Positions 45,640-54,636 of a DNA stretch of 64,000 bases are shown in pieces (position 1 is the stretch's first letter; every line of letters begins with the position of its first letter). Source of the DNA: MFD00082-c5 sp963697995. GTDB lineage: Bacteria > Chlamydiota > Chlamydiia > Chlamydiales > JAJFMB01. The translations under genes and the position numbers were made by a program. The DNA is taken from positions 1 through 64,000 of the forward strand of contig OY969110.1 in NCBI GenBank assembly GCA_963697995.1. The letters run 5' to 3'. Under the pieces are notes generated by a model that saw nothing but the letters and a program-made list of their open reading frames with translations, made no database searches and was not told where the DNA came from.

Positions 45640-46789
45640 CGAGAAGTCTCCATAATTGATTTCCATTAGACCCTTTAAGGAGCACATGATCTTTTGGACG
45701 AAGATGCTTTCCTAAATGAGTTGCGACCTCTTCGAGTGTCAAAAAGAGAGATGTCTTCAAAAGAGGCGAAAAGGGTTGCCACTCTTTTCCCATACAAATG
45801 ACAAGATCGGCAACACTCAAAGCTTTCTTTAAGACCCTATCGTGACACTCAAACGAAAAGGAACCAAGCTCAAACATGGCACCAAGCACTGCTATTTTTC
45901 TGCCCTCTTTTTTTTGAAGCTCATCTAAAGCTGCAAACATCGAAACTTCTGAGGCATTGTAAGCATCGTTATAAAAGAAAACGGAGCTTTTTTCAACAAG
46001 ATTCCCTCTTCCCTCTAAAGCTCCCAGTTCTAAAAGTCCCTCTTCGATGAGTTTCTCATCCACCCCCAAAAGTTCGGCTAACTTTTTTGCCCCTAAAGCA
46101 TTCTGCTGAAGATGAAGAGGAAGGGTTGATTTAAAAGAGCCTCCATAAGTTATTGGATTCCATTTTTTTATGTCTTGAAAATGAAGAGTGGTTTCATGAC
46201 AGAGGCGAAATTTAGTTTTGGGGTGCTCAAAAATTTCGCTCTTAGCTTTGGCAATCCCTTCAATTGATTCAAAATTGCAGGCATGAACTAGGGCAACACT
46301 TGTGATAAGGGCGATATCCGGAGGACTTAACTCGATCAAATCCCTAATATGCCCTGCCTCTGTCATCCCCATTTCTAAAACCAAAATCTCTTCATCAGTA
46401 AAATCGTTTAAAATAGTTAATGGCAGTCCAATTTTAGAGTTATAATTGCCAAAAGACTTAGCTACTTTATATTTTTTGGAAAGAAGTTTTGCAATGTACT
46501 CTTTAGTCGTTGTTTTCCCCAAAGAGCCCGTGACGCCAATGATTTTGGGGTTTCTTTCTTTTAAGCGCTCTTTAGCTAACTTTTGAAGAGTTTCAAGAGA
46601 AGATTCGACAACAAAAAGAGGACCCTCGATTAAAAGTTCTCTTTCAACAAAAGCCCCGATAGCCCCTTTTGAAAGGGCTTCTTTGACAAAATCGTGCCCA
46701 TCGACCCTTTCGCCCTTAATGGCTACAAAAAAATCTCCTTCTTCGACCAGACGACTATCGCATACAAATCGTTTTGGTTTTAAAAGCAT
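45620..46789 (-). CDS. murF: UDP-N-acetylmuramoyl-tripeptide--D-alanyl-D-alanine ligase
   Basis: 389 residues. The substrate domain starts at FVCDSRLVEEGDFFVAIKGERVDGHDF; ATP loop IGVTGSLGKTTTKEY; MurF middle block FGNYNSKIGLPLTIL and LEMGMTEAGHI; YNDAYNASEVSM follows. The N-terminus is about 15-20 residues shorter than usual, but a stop codon lies 9 codons upstream and no start occurs between, while GGGGTGAT just before the ATG is an excellent ribosome binding site. First gene of the cell-wall cluster. Confidence 0.93.
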   Translation of the reverse strand: MLLKPKRFVCDSRLVEEGDFFVAIKGERVDGHDFVKEALSKGAIGAFVERELLIEGPLFVVESSLETLQKLAKERLKERNPKIIGVTGSLGKTTTKEYIAKLLSKKYKVAKSFGNYNSKIGLPLTILNDFTDEEILVLEMGMTEAGHIRDLIELSPPDIALITSVALVHACNFESIEGIAKAKSEIFEHPKTKFRLCHETTLHFQDIKKWNPITYGGSFKSTLPLHLQQNALGAKKLAELLGVDEKLIEEGLLELGALEGRGNLVEKSSVFFYNDAYNASEVSMFAALDELQKKEGRKIAVLGAMFELGSFSFECHDRVLKKALSVADLVICMGKEWQPFSPLLKTSLFLTLEEVATHLGKHLRPKDHVLLKGSNGNQLWRLLDGQFNL

Positions 46790-46926
46790 AAGATCACCCC
46801 ATCTTAAAAAAAACTCTCAATTGATCATGGAGAAGCCTCTTTTTTCAAGCAATAAAAAAAGGGGAGTTTCTGCCTTTTTAGTTGCAAGAAAATGAGAAAA
46901 TCCACTAGACTCTGGCTTTAAGGTAC

Positions 46927-46997
46927 GGTGGCATGGCCAAGTGGTAAGGCAGAAGCCTGCAAAGCTTCCATCCCCAGTTCGAATCTGGGTGCCACCT
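46927..46997 (+). tRNA. tRNA-Cys (GCA)
   Basis: A complete cloverleaf of 71 bases: acceptor GGTGGCA pairs with TGCCACC, D-arm GGCC-AAGTGGTAA-GGC, anticodon stem GAAGC/GCTTC with loop CTGCAAA giving anticodon GCA, and T-arm CCCAG-TTCGAAT-CTGGG. The discriminator is T, as expected for Cys, and CCA is not encoded. The next gene begins 10 bases later. Confidence 0.95.
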
Positions 46998-47006
46998 TAA
47001 TTTTTT

Positions 47007-47690
47007 ATGTTAACTCTTGTAGCAACTCCTCTTGGCAACTTAAGCGATATCACCCTCAGGGCACTAGACGCTCTAAAAGCTGCCGATATCATCCTCTGCG
47101 AGGATACCAGGCGAAGTGCAATCCTTCTTAATCACTATGAAATCAAAAAACCTCTTTATAGCTACCACAAATTCAACGAACAAAAAAAACTAGATTTGAT
47201 CGCAGAAAAACTTCAAGAGGGGTTAAATATTGCCCTGATTTCAGATGCTGGCACCCCAACAATTTCAGATCCGGGTGAGCGTTTAGTCAAGCATTGCATA
47301 AAACTCAACTTAAAAGTGGATAGTATCCCAGGTCCTTGCGCTGTTATTCTAGCCCTCACCCTTTCAGGGCTAAACACCGAAAAATTTCAGTTTATTGGCT
47401 TTTTACCAAAAACTTCCGGGCGCTTAGAACGCGTATTAAAGACAAGCTTTTCTTACGATGGAACGACCATTTGTTATGAAACACCTCATCGCCTCCTTAA
47501 AGTGCTCGAGATGATTCACAAAATAGCTCCGGAAAAAAACCTTGTTGTGTGTAGAGAACTGACTAAGAAGTTCGAAGAGACTAGACGGGGCACTGCAGCC
47601 ACACACCTTAACTACTGGAAAGAACACACTTTAAAAGGGGAAATTGTCCTTCTTTTTGAAGGGGACGACCAGAGTATTAACGAGTTATAA
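47007..47690 (+). CDS. rsmI: 16S rRNA (cytidine(1402)-2'-O)-methyltransferase
   Basis: 227 residues of the tetrapyrrole methylase fold: LVATPLGNLSDITLRAL at the N-terminus, ILCEDTRRS, LISDAGTPTISDPGERLV and VDSIPGPCAVILALTLSGL. It methylates the ribose of C1402 in the 30S decoding centre. It is somewhat shorter at the C-terminus than E. coli RsmI (286). Expression may depend on read-through from the tRNA gene just upstream. Confidence 0.93.
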   Translation: MLTLVATPLGNLSDITLRALDALKAADIILCEDTRRSAILLNHYEIKKPLYSYHKFNEQKKLDLIAEKLQEGLNIALISDAGTPTISDPGERLVKHCIKLNLKVDSIPGPCAVILALTLSGLNTEKFQFIGFLPKTSGRLERVLKTSFSYDGTTICYETPHRLLKVLEMIHKIAPEKNLVVCRELTKKFEETRRGTAATHLNYWKEHTLKGEIVLLFEGDDQSINEL

Positions 47691-47762
47691 CCCTCCTTGC
47701 TATTAAATAAACAATTTAATTAAGTTGAAGCTATACTAAAAAGTTTAAGGGGGATTCCTATC

Positions 47763-48212
47763 ATGTTTCAAAAAAGCGCTGTAGAAAAAATTACTAAAAA
47801 CTTAAAAACTCTACTTGCAGACACTTACGTTTTATACGTCAAAACCCAAAATTTTCACTGGAATGTGGTCGACGTCAATTTTCTTCCCCTACATAGAATG
47901 TTTCAGGAGCAGTATGAAGAGTTAGCTGAAGCTGCCGATTTAATAGCTGAAAGAATTCGCTTTTTTGGAGTTAAAGCACCGGGATCTTTAAAAGATTTTT
48001 TAAAATTAACTCGCCTTGAAGAATCGGAAAAGGACTTAAAAGCCTCCGAAATGATCAAAAAATTACTAGCTGACCATGAAGAGATCGCTCAATTTTTAAT
48101 TAAAGGGATAAAAGAGATCCAAGCATTGGGAGATGAAGCGACGGCCGATTTATACATCGAAAGGCTAAGAGCTCACGACAAAACGGCATGGATTCTTAAG
48201 AGTCACTTGTAA
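47763..48212 (+). CDS. dps: Dps-family ferritin-like protein
   Basis: 149 residues of a four-helix ferritin fold. The ferroxidase residues of Dps are in QNFHWNV and in AEAADLIAERIR between neighbouring subunits. Dps oxidises and stores iron and can protect DNA. The C-terminus ends at AHDKTAWILKSHL, and the codons for its last five residues already match the 58-bp repeat unit that follows; the stop falls inside the first repeat-like stretch. AAGGGGGAT precedes the ATG, with a TATACT about 30 bases upstream as a possible -10. Confidence 0.9.
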   Translation: MFQKSAVEKITKNLKTLLADTYVLYVKTQNFHWNVVDVNFLPLHRMFQEQYEELAEAADLIAERIRFFGVKAPGSLKDFLKLTRLEESEKDLKASEMIKKLLADHEEIAQFLIKGIKEIQALGDEATADLYIERLRAHDKTAWILKSHL

Positions 48213-49183
48213 GAGTCGCTTGAACTAAAGGTTTGATTTAGCAAGAATGGCTCGATCAAAGCTATCTTAAAAGTCACATGAAGTAAAAGTTTGATTTGGC
48301 AAGATCGACTCGATCAATGCTATCTTAAGAATCGCTTGAACTAAAAGTTTGATTTGGCAAGATCGACTCGATCAATGCTATCTTAAGAATCGCTTGAACT
48401 AAAAGTTTGATTTGGCAAGATCAACTTGATCAAAGCTATCTTAAGAGTCGCTTGAGCTAAAGGTTTGATTTGGCAAGAATGGCTCGATCAAAGCTATCTT
48501 AAGAGTCACTTGAAGTAAAGGTTTGATTTGGCAAGATCGACTCGATCAAAGCTATCTTAAAAGTCACATGAAGTAAAAGTTTGATTTGGCAAGATCAACT
48601 TGATCAAAGCTATCTTAAGAGTCGCTTGAGCTAAAGGTTTGATTTGGCAAGAATGGCTCGATCAAAGCTATCTTAAGAGTCACTTGAAGTAAAGGTTTGA
48701 TTTGGCAATAGCGACTCAATCAATGCTATCTTAAGAATCGCTTGAACTAAAGTTTTGATTTGGCAAGAATGGCTCGATCAAAGCTATCTTAAGAGTCACT
48801 TGAAGTAAAGGTTTGATTTGGCAAGAATGGCTCGATCAAACCTATCTTAAGAGTCGCTTGAACTAAAGGTTTGATTTAGCAAGAACAAACAAGCAACGTT
48901 ATCCTAGCAGTCACTTGAACTAAAGGTTTGATTTGGCAAGATCGACTCGATCAATGCTATCTTAAGAATCGCTTGAACTAAAGGTTTGATTTGGCAAGAT
49001 CGACTCGATCAATGCTATCTTAAGAATCGCTTGAACTAAAGGTTTGATTTGGCAAGATCGACTCGATCAATGCTATCTTAAGAATCGCTTGTACTAAAGG
49101 TTTGATTTGGCAAGAATGGCTCGATCAATGCTATCTTAAGAGTCGCTTGAACTAAAAGTTTGATTTGGCAATAACGACTCGAT
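48207..49183. repeat. Tandem array of 17 units of a 58-bp repeat
   Basis: The core CTTGAACTAAAGGTTTGATTT recurs 17 times. The spacing is exactly 58 bases between all neighbours except one 57-base step at the most divergent unit (near 48880-48914). Units differ by substitutions only. Each contains stop codons in several frames and 58 is not a multiple of three, so it is not coding. Units of three also recur as a 174-base higher-order pattern (48420-48530 and 48594-48704). Most units carry the palindrome GATCGA-C-TCGATC or GATCAA-C-TTGATC. There are no spacers, so this is not CRISPR. Confidence 0.92.
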
Positions 49184-49705
49184 CACCTTTAGTGGAGGTT
49201 GCCTCTTTTTAGGCTTTGCCATCGGCGTGAAAAGAGGGCTGCCACTTAAAATCACTTTTTGTGTCACCGCCATCTCCCCCTTAGGAGAAGGAATCGTCTC
49301 GACATTAGACATATGCAGTATCATTAAAGAAAAATCCATCAAATTCTTGTCTAAAGAGGCTCCCCCCTTCAACGCAAAAGAGAAAGGTTGCACTAATCTT
49401 TTTAAGTCTTTATTTGAACGAAACGACATATCAAGTCTCATTAAACTTTTATTTTTAAAGCTCTACCCTCAGCCAATTAAATCGACGATTGCGGTATAAT
49501 TCCTTTTGGCGAGAATTGCTCTTCTTTAGCCAGGTAGTTTATCCCGTTGGACGTTTATTGTAAATGCTTGAACTTTTCTTTAAAAAAACCATCTCTTAAA
49601 ATTTTTTCTATCTTATACAACACTTCGTTTACCGTTTGACTTGAAGAGGTTGTTTCAGTTATCATCTCAACTTCGGAAAACACTACTTGAACTAAAGGAT
49701 AATTC
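49184..49705. other. Intergenic stretch between the repeat array and groEL; possible gene remnant
   Basis: About 520 bases. On the plus strand a frame entering from the last repeat unit reads to 49499 (90 residues from a GTG at 49227), and on the minus strand another overlaps it (49136-49441); neither has a ribosome binding site or family match, and at most one could be a gene remnant. A perfect TATAAT lies at 49495-49500 on the plus strand with a weak -35, a possible groEL promoter. No CIRCE inverted repeat (the HrcA operator common at groE) is seen. ACTTGAACTAAAGG at 49686-49700 repeats the core of the 58-bp unit and carries the groEL Shine-Dalgarno AAAGG. Confidence 0.5.
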
Positions 49706-51304
49706 ATGTCTTCAACACCAAAGGAAATCATCTTTGAAGAGGAAGCAAGAGACCTCCTTGTCAAAGGAATCGTAAAACTTGCAGATGCAGTTTGCTTCAC
49801 GCTAGGCCCTAAAGGACGAAATGTCGGACTTGAAAAAAGTTATGGAGCGCCAAAAATCACAAACGACGGTAGAAGCATTGTCGATGAGATCACCTTAGCA
49901 AACCAGTATGAGAATATGGGTGTCTCGATTGCAAAAGAAGTTGTTGAAAAACTTAAGTCGAAAGCTGGCGATGGCACAACGACTGTCACTTTACTCTTAA
50001 GAGCTTTGGTCGAAAATGGCGTGCGTTTAATTGCCTCTGGAGCTAGCCCCATTGCACTCAAAAGAGGTTTGGACAAGGCGTGTGAAGCCGTCATCTTAGA
50101 AATCGAAAGAAAAGCCATTCCAATCAAAGGTGAAAAACAAATCCGGGATATCGCAAAAGCTGCGGCCTCTGGAAACGAAGAGATTGGCCAAATGATCAGC
50201 GAAGCTTTAGAAAAAGTGACAACATCCGGGGTTGTGACGATCGAAGAGGGAAAAGGAACTGAAACGACTGTCCAACTAGAAGAAGGGATGCAATTTGACA
50301 GAGGCTACATCAGCGCCTATTTCTGCACAAATCAAGAGAAAATGATCGTCGAGATGCACTCCCCAAGCCTTCTTCTCATCGATAAAAAAATCAATAATAT
50401 CCATGAAATTCTTCCCATTCTTCAATCAGTTGCCACGACAGGAAAAGAGCTTCTCATCATTGCTGAAGACGTAGAGGGGGATGTGCTTTCCACTTTAGTG
50501 GTCAACAGATTAAGAGGCTCTTTAAAAGTCGCTGCAGTGAAGGCTCCCGGCTTTGGCGATAAGCGAAAAGCCCTTCTTGAAGATATCGCCATTTTAACGG
50601 GCGCTCAAGTGATTTCAGAAGAGGCTGGTCTCAATTTAAAAGAAGTCAACGACGATGTCTTGGGCTCAGCTGAAAAAGTGGTGATCTCTAAAGAACACAC
50701 TCTTATCGTGACAGCTCCCACTGATAAAAAAAGAATTAACGAAAGAATTAAGCAAATCGATTACGAAATCAAAGAAGCGACCAGTCCTTACGATAAAGAA
50801 AAACTCGAAGAGAGAAAGGCTAAGCTTTCGGGTGGAGTTGCCGTTATTCGGGTGGGCGCTCCTACTGAACCGGAACTTAAGCAAAAAAAACAACTCTTTG
50901 AAGACAGCCTCAACGCCACAAGGGCAGCTCTTGAAGAGGGGATCGTTCCTGGTGGTGGGATTGCACTTCTTAGAGCAAGTCAAGTTGTGCCCTCATTAAA
51001 ACTACAGGGGGATGAAGCCTTGGGTGGCCACTTACTTGAAAAAGCAGCTCAAGCCCCTTTAAAACAAATTGCGACAAACAGTGGCAAAGATGGTTCAGTC
51101 ATTCTCTCTGAAGTTCTTCAAAAAGGGGATCACTTTGGATTTAATGCGCTTAGTGAAACAATCGAAGATCTCATAAATGCTGGGGTTATCGATCCAGCCA
51201 AAGTCGTCAAGCAGGTGCTGCGTCATGCTGTTTCTGCCGCAGGCATTGTACTCCTCTCAGAAGCCCTTATCGGCGATGTAGAAGAAGAGGAAGAAAAAAA
51301 ATAA
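49706..51304 (+). CDS. groEL: GroEL-like chaperonin paralogue (GroEL3 by synteny)
   Basis: 532 residues. The ATPase elements are intact: TLGPKGRNV, TNDGRSIVDEI, AGDGTTTVT, and FEDSLNATRAALEEGIVPGGG with the Asp that corresponds to the hydrolytic Asp398. The apical domain has the usual length, but the C-terminus ends in an acidic DVEEEEEKK rather than the GGM repeats of canonical GroEL, and no groES precedes it. Chlamydiae have up to three GroELs; the one near murF is groEL3. That places this gene as the divergent paralogue. A strong terminator follows at 51311-51349. Confidence 0.92.
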   Translation: MSSTPKEIIFEEEARDLLVKGIVKLADAVCFTLGPKGRNVGLEKSYGAPKITNDGRSIVDEITLANQYENMGVSIAKEVVEKLKSKAGDGTTTVTLLLRALVENGVRLIASGASPIALKRGLDKACEAVILEIERKAIPIKGEKQIRDIAKAAASGNEEIGQMISEALEKVTTSGVVTIEEGKGTETTVQLEEGMQFDRGYISAYFCTNQEKMIVEMHSPSLLLIDKKINNIHEILPILQSVATTGKELLIIAEDVEGDVLSTLVVNRLRGSLKVAAVKAPGFGDKRKALLEDIAILTGAQVISEEAGLNLKEVNDDVLGSAEKVVISKEHTLIVTAPTDKKRINERIKQIDYEIKEATSPYDKEKLEERKAKLSGGVAVIRVGAPTEPELKQKKQLFEDSLNATRAALEEGIVPGGGIALLRASQVVPSLKLQGDEALGGHLLEKAAQAPLKQIATNSGKDGSVILSEVLQKGDHFGFNALSETIEDLINAGVIDPAKVVKQVLRHAVSAAGIVLLSEALIGDVEEEEEKK

Positions 51305-51310
51305 CCTTAA

Positions 51311-51349
51311 TTCCCCAAAGTCTTAAAACCACTTTGGGGAACTTTTTTT
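51311..51349 (+). terminator. Intrinsic terminator after groEL
   Basis: CCCCAAAGT pairs with ACTTTGGGG across nine bases, followed by AACTTTTTTT. It starts seven bases after the groEL stop. Confidence 0.88.
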
Positions 51350-51353
51350 ACTG

Positions 51354-52484
51354 ATGCAAAAATCTTACCCCTACTACGCTTTTTTAACCCTTTTTATCCT
51401 CACCTGGTGGTCTTTAGCTTTTAAGGAAAATGGGGCTAAACCCCTTCCCTTTGAGAAAAAAAAACTTCATTCAAAAGAAACAGCTCTTATCCTCTCCCCC
51501 TTTTCAAGAGAACTCATTCAGCAGGCCCTATCTGGTGACTTAAAAACCATCGTTTCCCTCATTCAAGAGTGGCAGACCGACGCTGACCTTTTAGAAGTGC
51601 AAGGAGTTAAAGAGGTTAAAACGCTTTCAAAAGAGAAGTATTTGCGAGCCTTGTCTATTGGAAGACACCTTTCCCTCTCTAAAGAGGAGACTGCACACCG
51701 CTTTTTGCCCCAAACCTATGCTTCCGCCTCCATTTTGCTAGCTCTCTCAGATGTCGATGAAATCGTTTCTATCCCAAAGGGGCTTAGAGATTTAACAACC
51801 ATTTATCCTAAAGCTCTTACAGATCAAATCCCCTTAAACTCAGAAAGAGACTCCTCTGAAAAGCTTTACTTAAAAAAGCCCGATCTCGCTTTTGTTTCTA
51901 ATTACTCTCACCCCTCCACTCTCAAAGCATTAGAAAATCAAGGGATAGCTCTCTTTACCCTTCCCTCTTTAGAAACGATCCAAGAAATCATTGACACCAT
52001 TGGACAATTAGGAGAGATCACAGATCACCCTCTTAAAGGGGAACTTCTCCAAATATTTGTCGAAGCCACTTTTTTAGCAATAGACAACCGTATTCAATCA
52101 ACTCCTGCTAAAAAAATTCTTTTCTTAACCCATATGAACACATTTTCTCTACCAGGAAAGAAAACGCTTACAGGGCAACTGCTTACAAGACTTGGAATCT
52201 CCTCCTGGGGACCTCAAGCGCTTTTAGAGGAAAAAAATAACGACTGGTCCATCCCTTTAAGCATCGAACAAATCGTAAACTACGAACCCGATAGCCTCAT
52301 CATCTCAAGCTTTGAACAAGAATCGATTAAACATAAAATGAACACAGAAAAAGGGTTTCAAAAACTGCCAAAAAATCTTATCTTTGTCGATGAAGTGATC
52401 CAAACATTCCCCTCCCAATTTATAGCTCTGGCTTACTTTGATTTAGCTAAAGCCTATTTAGAACTTAAAGGGGAGACTCTTTGA
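51354..52484 (+). CDS. ABC transporter substrate-binding protein, iron/cobalamin type
   Basis: 376 residues with an uncleaved or signal-anchor N-terminus (YYAFLTLFILTWWSLAF) and two alpha/beta lobes linked by a long helix, the class III fold used for siderophore, haem or B12 uptake (SLPGKKTLTGQLLTRLGI and EQIVNYEPDSLIIS match the second lobe). Ligand cannot be read from the sequence. It overlaps the permease gene by four bases. First gene of a three-gene ABC importer operon. Confidence 0.87.
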   Translation: MQKSYPYYAFLTLFILTWWSLAFKENGAKPLPFEKKKLHSKETALILSPFSRELIQQALSGDLKTIVSLIQEWQTDADLLEVQGVKEVKTLSKEKYLRALSIGRHLSLSKEETAHRFLPQTYASASILLALSDVDEIVSIPKGLRDLTTIYPKALTDQIPLNSERDSSEKLYLKKPDLAFVSNYSHPSTLKALENQGIALFTLPSLETIQEIIDTIGQLGEITDHPLKGELLQIFVEATFLAIDNRIQSTPAKKILFLTHMNTFSLPGKKTLTGQLLTRLGISSWGPQALLEEKNNDWSIPLSIEQIVNYEPDSLIISSFEQESIKHKMNTEKGFQKLPKNLIFVDEVIQTFPSQFIALAYFDLAKAYLELKGETL

Positions 52485-53455
52485 GCTTAAAAAAATTTCT
52501 TAGTGTTTTACTTATCGGTGTCTCCCTATTAACACTTATCACCGGGGATACGCCCCTCAAAGAGGTTTTAGGATCTCTTAACACTTCCGATTGGAATCCT
52601 CTTTTGCATGAGAGATTACCCCGTCTGATTGTTCTAATTTGCACAGGAGCTTCCCTTGCAGTATCGGGCGCTGTGATGCAAGCGCTCTTTCATAATCCTC
52701 TAGCCTCTCCAAGTGTTCTTGGCATCTCTTGTGGGGGCTCGCTATTAGTTGTCCTCGTCTTCGCTCTTGGACTCAATAACTTAAATCCGATCGCAGTCCC
52801 GATTGCAGCTTTTAGCGGCTCGTTTATCACCCTATTGCTCGTTTATAACCTCTCGAGAAGACAGGGAAGGGTAGAGCTCAACACCCTTATCTTAACGGGA
52901 ATTGCCCTATCGACCCTTTTGCTTTCGATCCAAGGGGCGATTATGTATGCTTTGAGAGACAAGTGGCAACTGATCCAGATGTTAACTGAATGGGAGGCAG
53001 GATCAACTGTCGACAGATCGTGGCAGCATGTTCATATGCAACTGCCCTTGTGCCTTATTGCGCTCACTGTCTGTTACCTTTATCGAAAAGAGATCGACGT
53101 TTTAGCTCTTGGTGAAGAAGAGGCTAAAAATTTGGGTGTTGAGGTAAAAAAAGTGAGGTGGCGTTTGTTTCTTTCAGTCGCCCTTTTAACAGGAGGAGCT
53201 TTAGCTTCCATGGGGATCATCGCTTTTTTTGGGCTCGTACTTCCCCATCTTTTAAGGCGCTTAAGTGGCCCCTCAAACAAACAACTCATCCCTCTTTGTA
53301 TGCTAGGCGGAAGCGCTTGCTTGACAAGTTTAGATTTCCTACTCCGTTTTTTTTCCATCCACGCCTTTTCAATAGGAAACGTCTCAGCCGTGCTTGGGGG
53401 TATTTTTTTTCTTATGCTTCTCTTTAAAAATCGCTCAAGAGAGGCCCTATGTTAG
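52481..53455 (+). CDS. FecCD/BtuC-family ABC permease
   Basis: 324 residues with about nine to ten hydrophobic helices. The FecCD signature is RLPRLIVLICTGASLAVSG followed by MQALFHNPLASPSVLG, and later GIIAFFGLVLPHLLRRL. It starts at TTG overlapping the TGA of the preceding gene, with AGGGGAG five bases upstream. Works with the binding protein and ATPase on either side for iron-chelate or B12 import. A single permease gene implies a homodimer. Confidence 0.93.
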   Translation: MSLKKFLSVLLIGVSLLTLITGDTPLKEVLGSLNTSDWNPLLHERLPRLIVLICTGASLAVSGAVMQALFHNPLASPSVLGISCGGSLLVVLVFALGLNNLNPIAVPIAAFSGSFITLLLVYNLSRRQGRVELNTLILTGIALSTLLLSIQGAIMYALRDKWQLIQMLTEWEAGSTVDRSWQHVHMQLPLCLIALTVCYLYRKEIDVLALGEEEAKNLGVEVKKVRWRLFLSVALLTGGALASMGIIAFFGLVLPHLLRRLSGPSNKQLIPLCMLGGSACLTSLDFLLRFFSIHAFSIGNVSAVLGGIFFLMLLFKNRSREALC

Positions 53456-54180
53456 AGGCAAAAGATCTTCTTTACAAAATCGATGATAAAGCCTTAATTA
53501 ATTCCGTTTCTCTCACCTTTTATCCAAAACGATTTTACGGTATCTTAGGGCCAAATGGAGCGGGAAAATCGACTCTACTAAAGCTCCTTGCAAAAATTTG
53601 GACCCCCTTAAGAGGGCAAGTCACCTGGCGTGGGGATAATTTACACGAAAAAAAACGCTCAGTCATTAGTCGCTTAATTTCCCTTGTTTCTCAAACAACT
53701 GAAATCCCCTTTGACTTTACCGTTGAAGAGGTTGTTCTTATGGGAAGACACCCCCATGGGGAGGACACCCCATCAGATGAGCTTCTTTTTTGGGCTTTAA
53801 ATACAGTCGATGCATGGCATCTAAAAAAAAGACGTATCACAAGCCTCTCTCAAGGAGAAAAACAACGAGTGATCATAGCAAGAGCTCTTATGACTGAGGC
53901 CCCTATTCTTCTTCTAGATGAACCGGCCTCAAGCCTCGACTTACGCCACCAACTAGAGATCTGGAACTTAATGAAAGAACTCTCCCAAAAAGGAAAACTC
54001 GTCATAGCCACAAATCACGATATTCCCTTAACCAGAAGATTTTGCGACGAGGTGATCGTCTTAAAAGAGGGGCAAGCAATCGCACAAGGAGAGACCAAAA
54101 CCACTCTTACTAAAGAACTTATACAAAATGTGTTTGGGGTTAAAGAAAAAGAAAACGTATTTGAATTAATAATAAATTAA
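53449..54180 (+). CDS. FecE/BtuD-type ABC transporter ATPase
   Basis: 243 residues. Walker A GPNGAGKSTLL, Q-loop LVSQTTEIPF, signature SLSQGEKQRVIIARAL, Walker B ILLLDEPASSLD and H-loop TNHDI are all present. Overlaps the permease by seven bases. It energises the importer encoded by the two preceding genes. Confidence 0.94.
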   Translation: MLEAKDLLYKIDDKALINSVSLTFYPKRFYGILGPNGAGKSTLLKLLAKIWTPLRGQVTWRGDNLHEKKRSVISRLISLVSQTTEIPFDFTVEEVVLMGRHPHGEDTPSDELLFWALNTVDAWHLKKRRITSLSQGEKQRVIIARALMTEAPILLLDEPASSLDLRHQLEIWNLMKELSQKGKLVIATNHDIPLTRRFCDEVIVLKEGQAIAQGETKTTLTKELIQNVFGVKEKENVFELIIN

Positions 54181-54247
54181 CTTTATTACTCTTGAAAAAT
54201 TTAATAATATAAATCAAGTAGCATACAGAAACAAGGAGAAGCCTTTT

Positions 54248-54589
54248 ATGCGTTATATTCTTATATTATTATCACTATCTACGTTAGCTGTAGCCCAACA
54301 GTATGGGCCCCCTGCGAGTGGTCAAACGATCCAAACGCCGACAAAGACCTATTACAACTATTACGATCAGTATGGTAACCCCTACTTACCAGGAAACCCA
54401 AGCCAGGGAAGACCTTATCGAAACGGCACTAAAATCGAGTACGATAACGGCACCAACTACAACAGTCCCAATATCAATAGTAACGGATACAACTCTAATA
54501 CCAACGGGTACTACCCTTCCTCTTCAGTGACTGGTCCTCCAGGGCAAGGTCGAGCCTACAGAGAAAACGGCAAAATTATTTACCGTTAA
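54248..54589 (+). CDS. Small secreted Tyr/Asn/Gly-rich protein
   Basis: 113 residues: a signal peptide (MRYILILLSLSTLAVA) and a low-complexity mature part with Tyr and Asn repeats (YYNYYDQYGNPYLPGNP, NYNSPNINSNGYNSNTNG). PGQGRAYRENGKIIYR at the end echoes SQGRPYRNGTKIEYDNG in the middle, an internal duplication of a G-R-x-Y-R-x-N-G motif. Probably extracytoplasmic; function unknown. AAGGAG lies nine bases before the ATG. A terminator follows. Confidence 0.8.
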   Translation: MRYILILLSLSTLAVAQQYGPPASGQTIQTPTKTYYNYYDQYGNPYLPGNPSQGRPYRNGTKIEYDNGTNYNSPNINSNGYNSNTNGYYPSSSVTGPPGQGRAYRENGKIIYR

Positions 54590-54601
54590 CCTTAAAAGTT
54601 G

Positions 54602-54636
54602 TCCCTTAAAATCTTAAGATTTTAAGGGATTTTTAT
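54602..54636. terminator. Bidirectional terminator
   Basis: TCCCTTAAAATC and GATTTTAAGGGA form a 12-bp stem around TTAA, followed by TTTTTATT on the plus strand. It lies between convergent genes. On the minus strand the tract after the stem is less T-rich, so it mainly serves the plus-strand gene. Confidence 0.85.

Noticed and set aside
46800..46926. Upstream extension of murF
   Set aside because: A TGA stop lies nine codons upstream of the ATG with no start codon between, so the short N-terminus is real unless the sequence is wrong.
48207..49183. CRISPR array
   Set aside because: The repeats abut with no unique spacers, the unit is 58 bases throughout, and no cas genes are present.
49136..49441. 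Minus-strand gene after the repeat array
   Set aside because: The frame enters the 58-bp repeat, has no ribosome binding site and competes with an equally weak plus-strand frame; listed only as a possible remnant.
49550..49705. CIRCE/HrcA operator upstream of groEL
   Set aside because: No TTAGCACTC-N9-GAGTGCTAA type inverted repeat is present.
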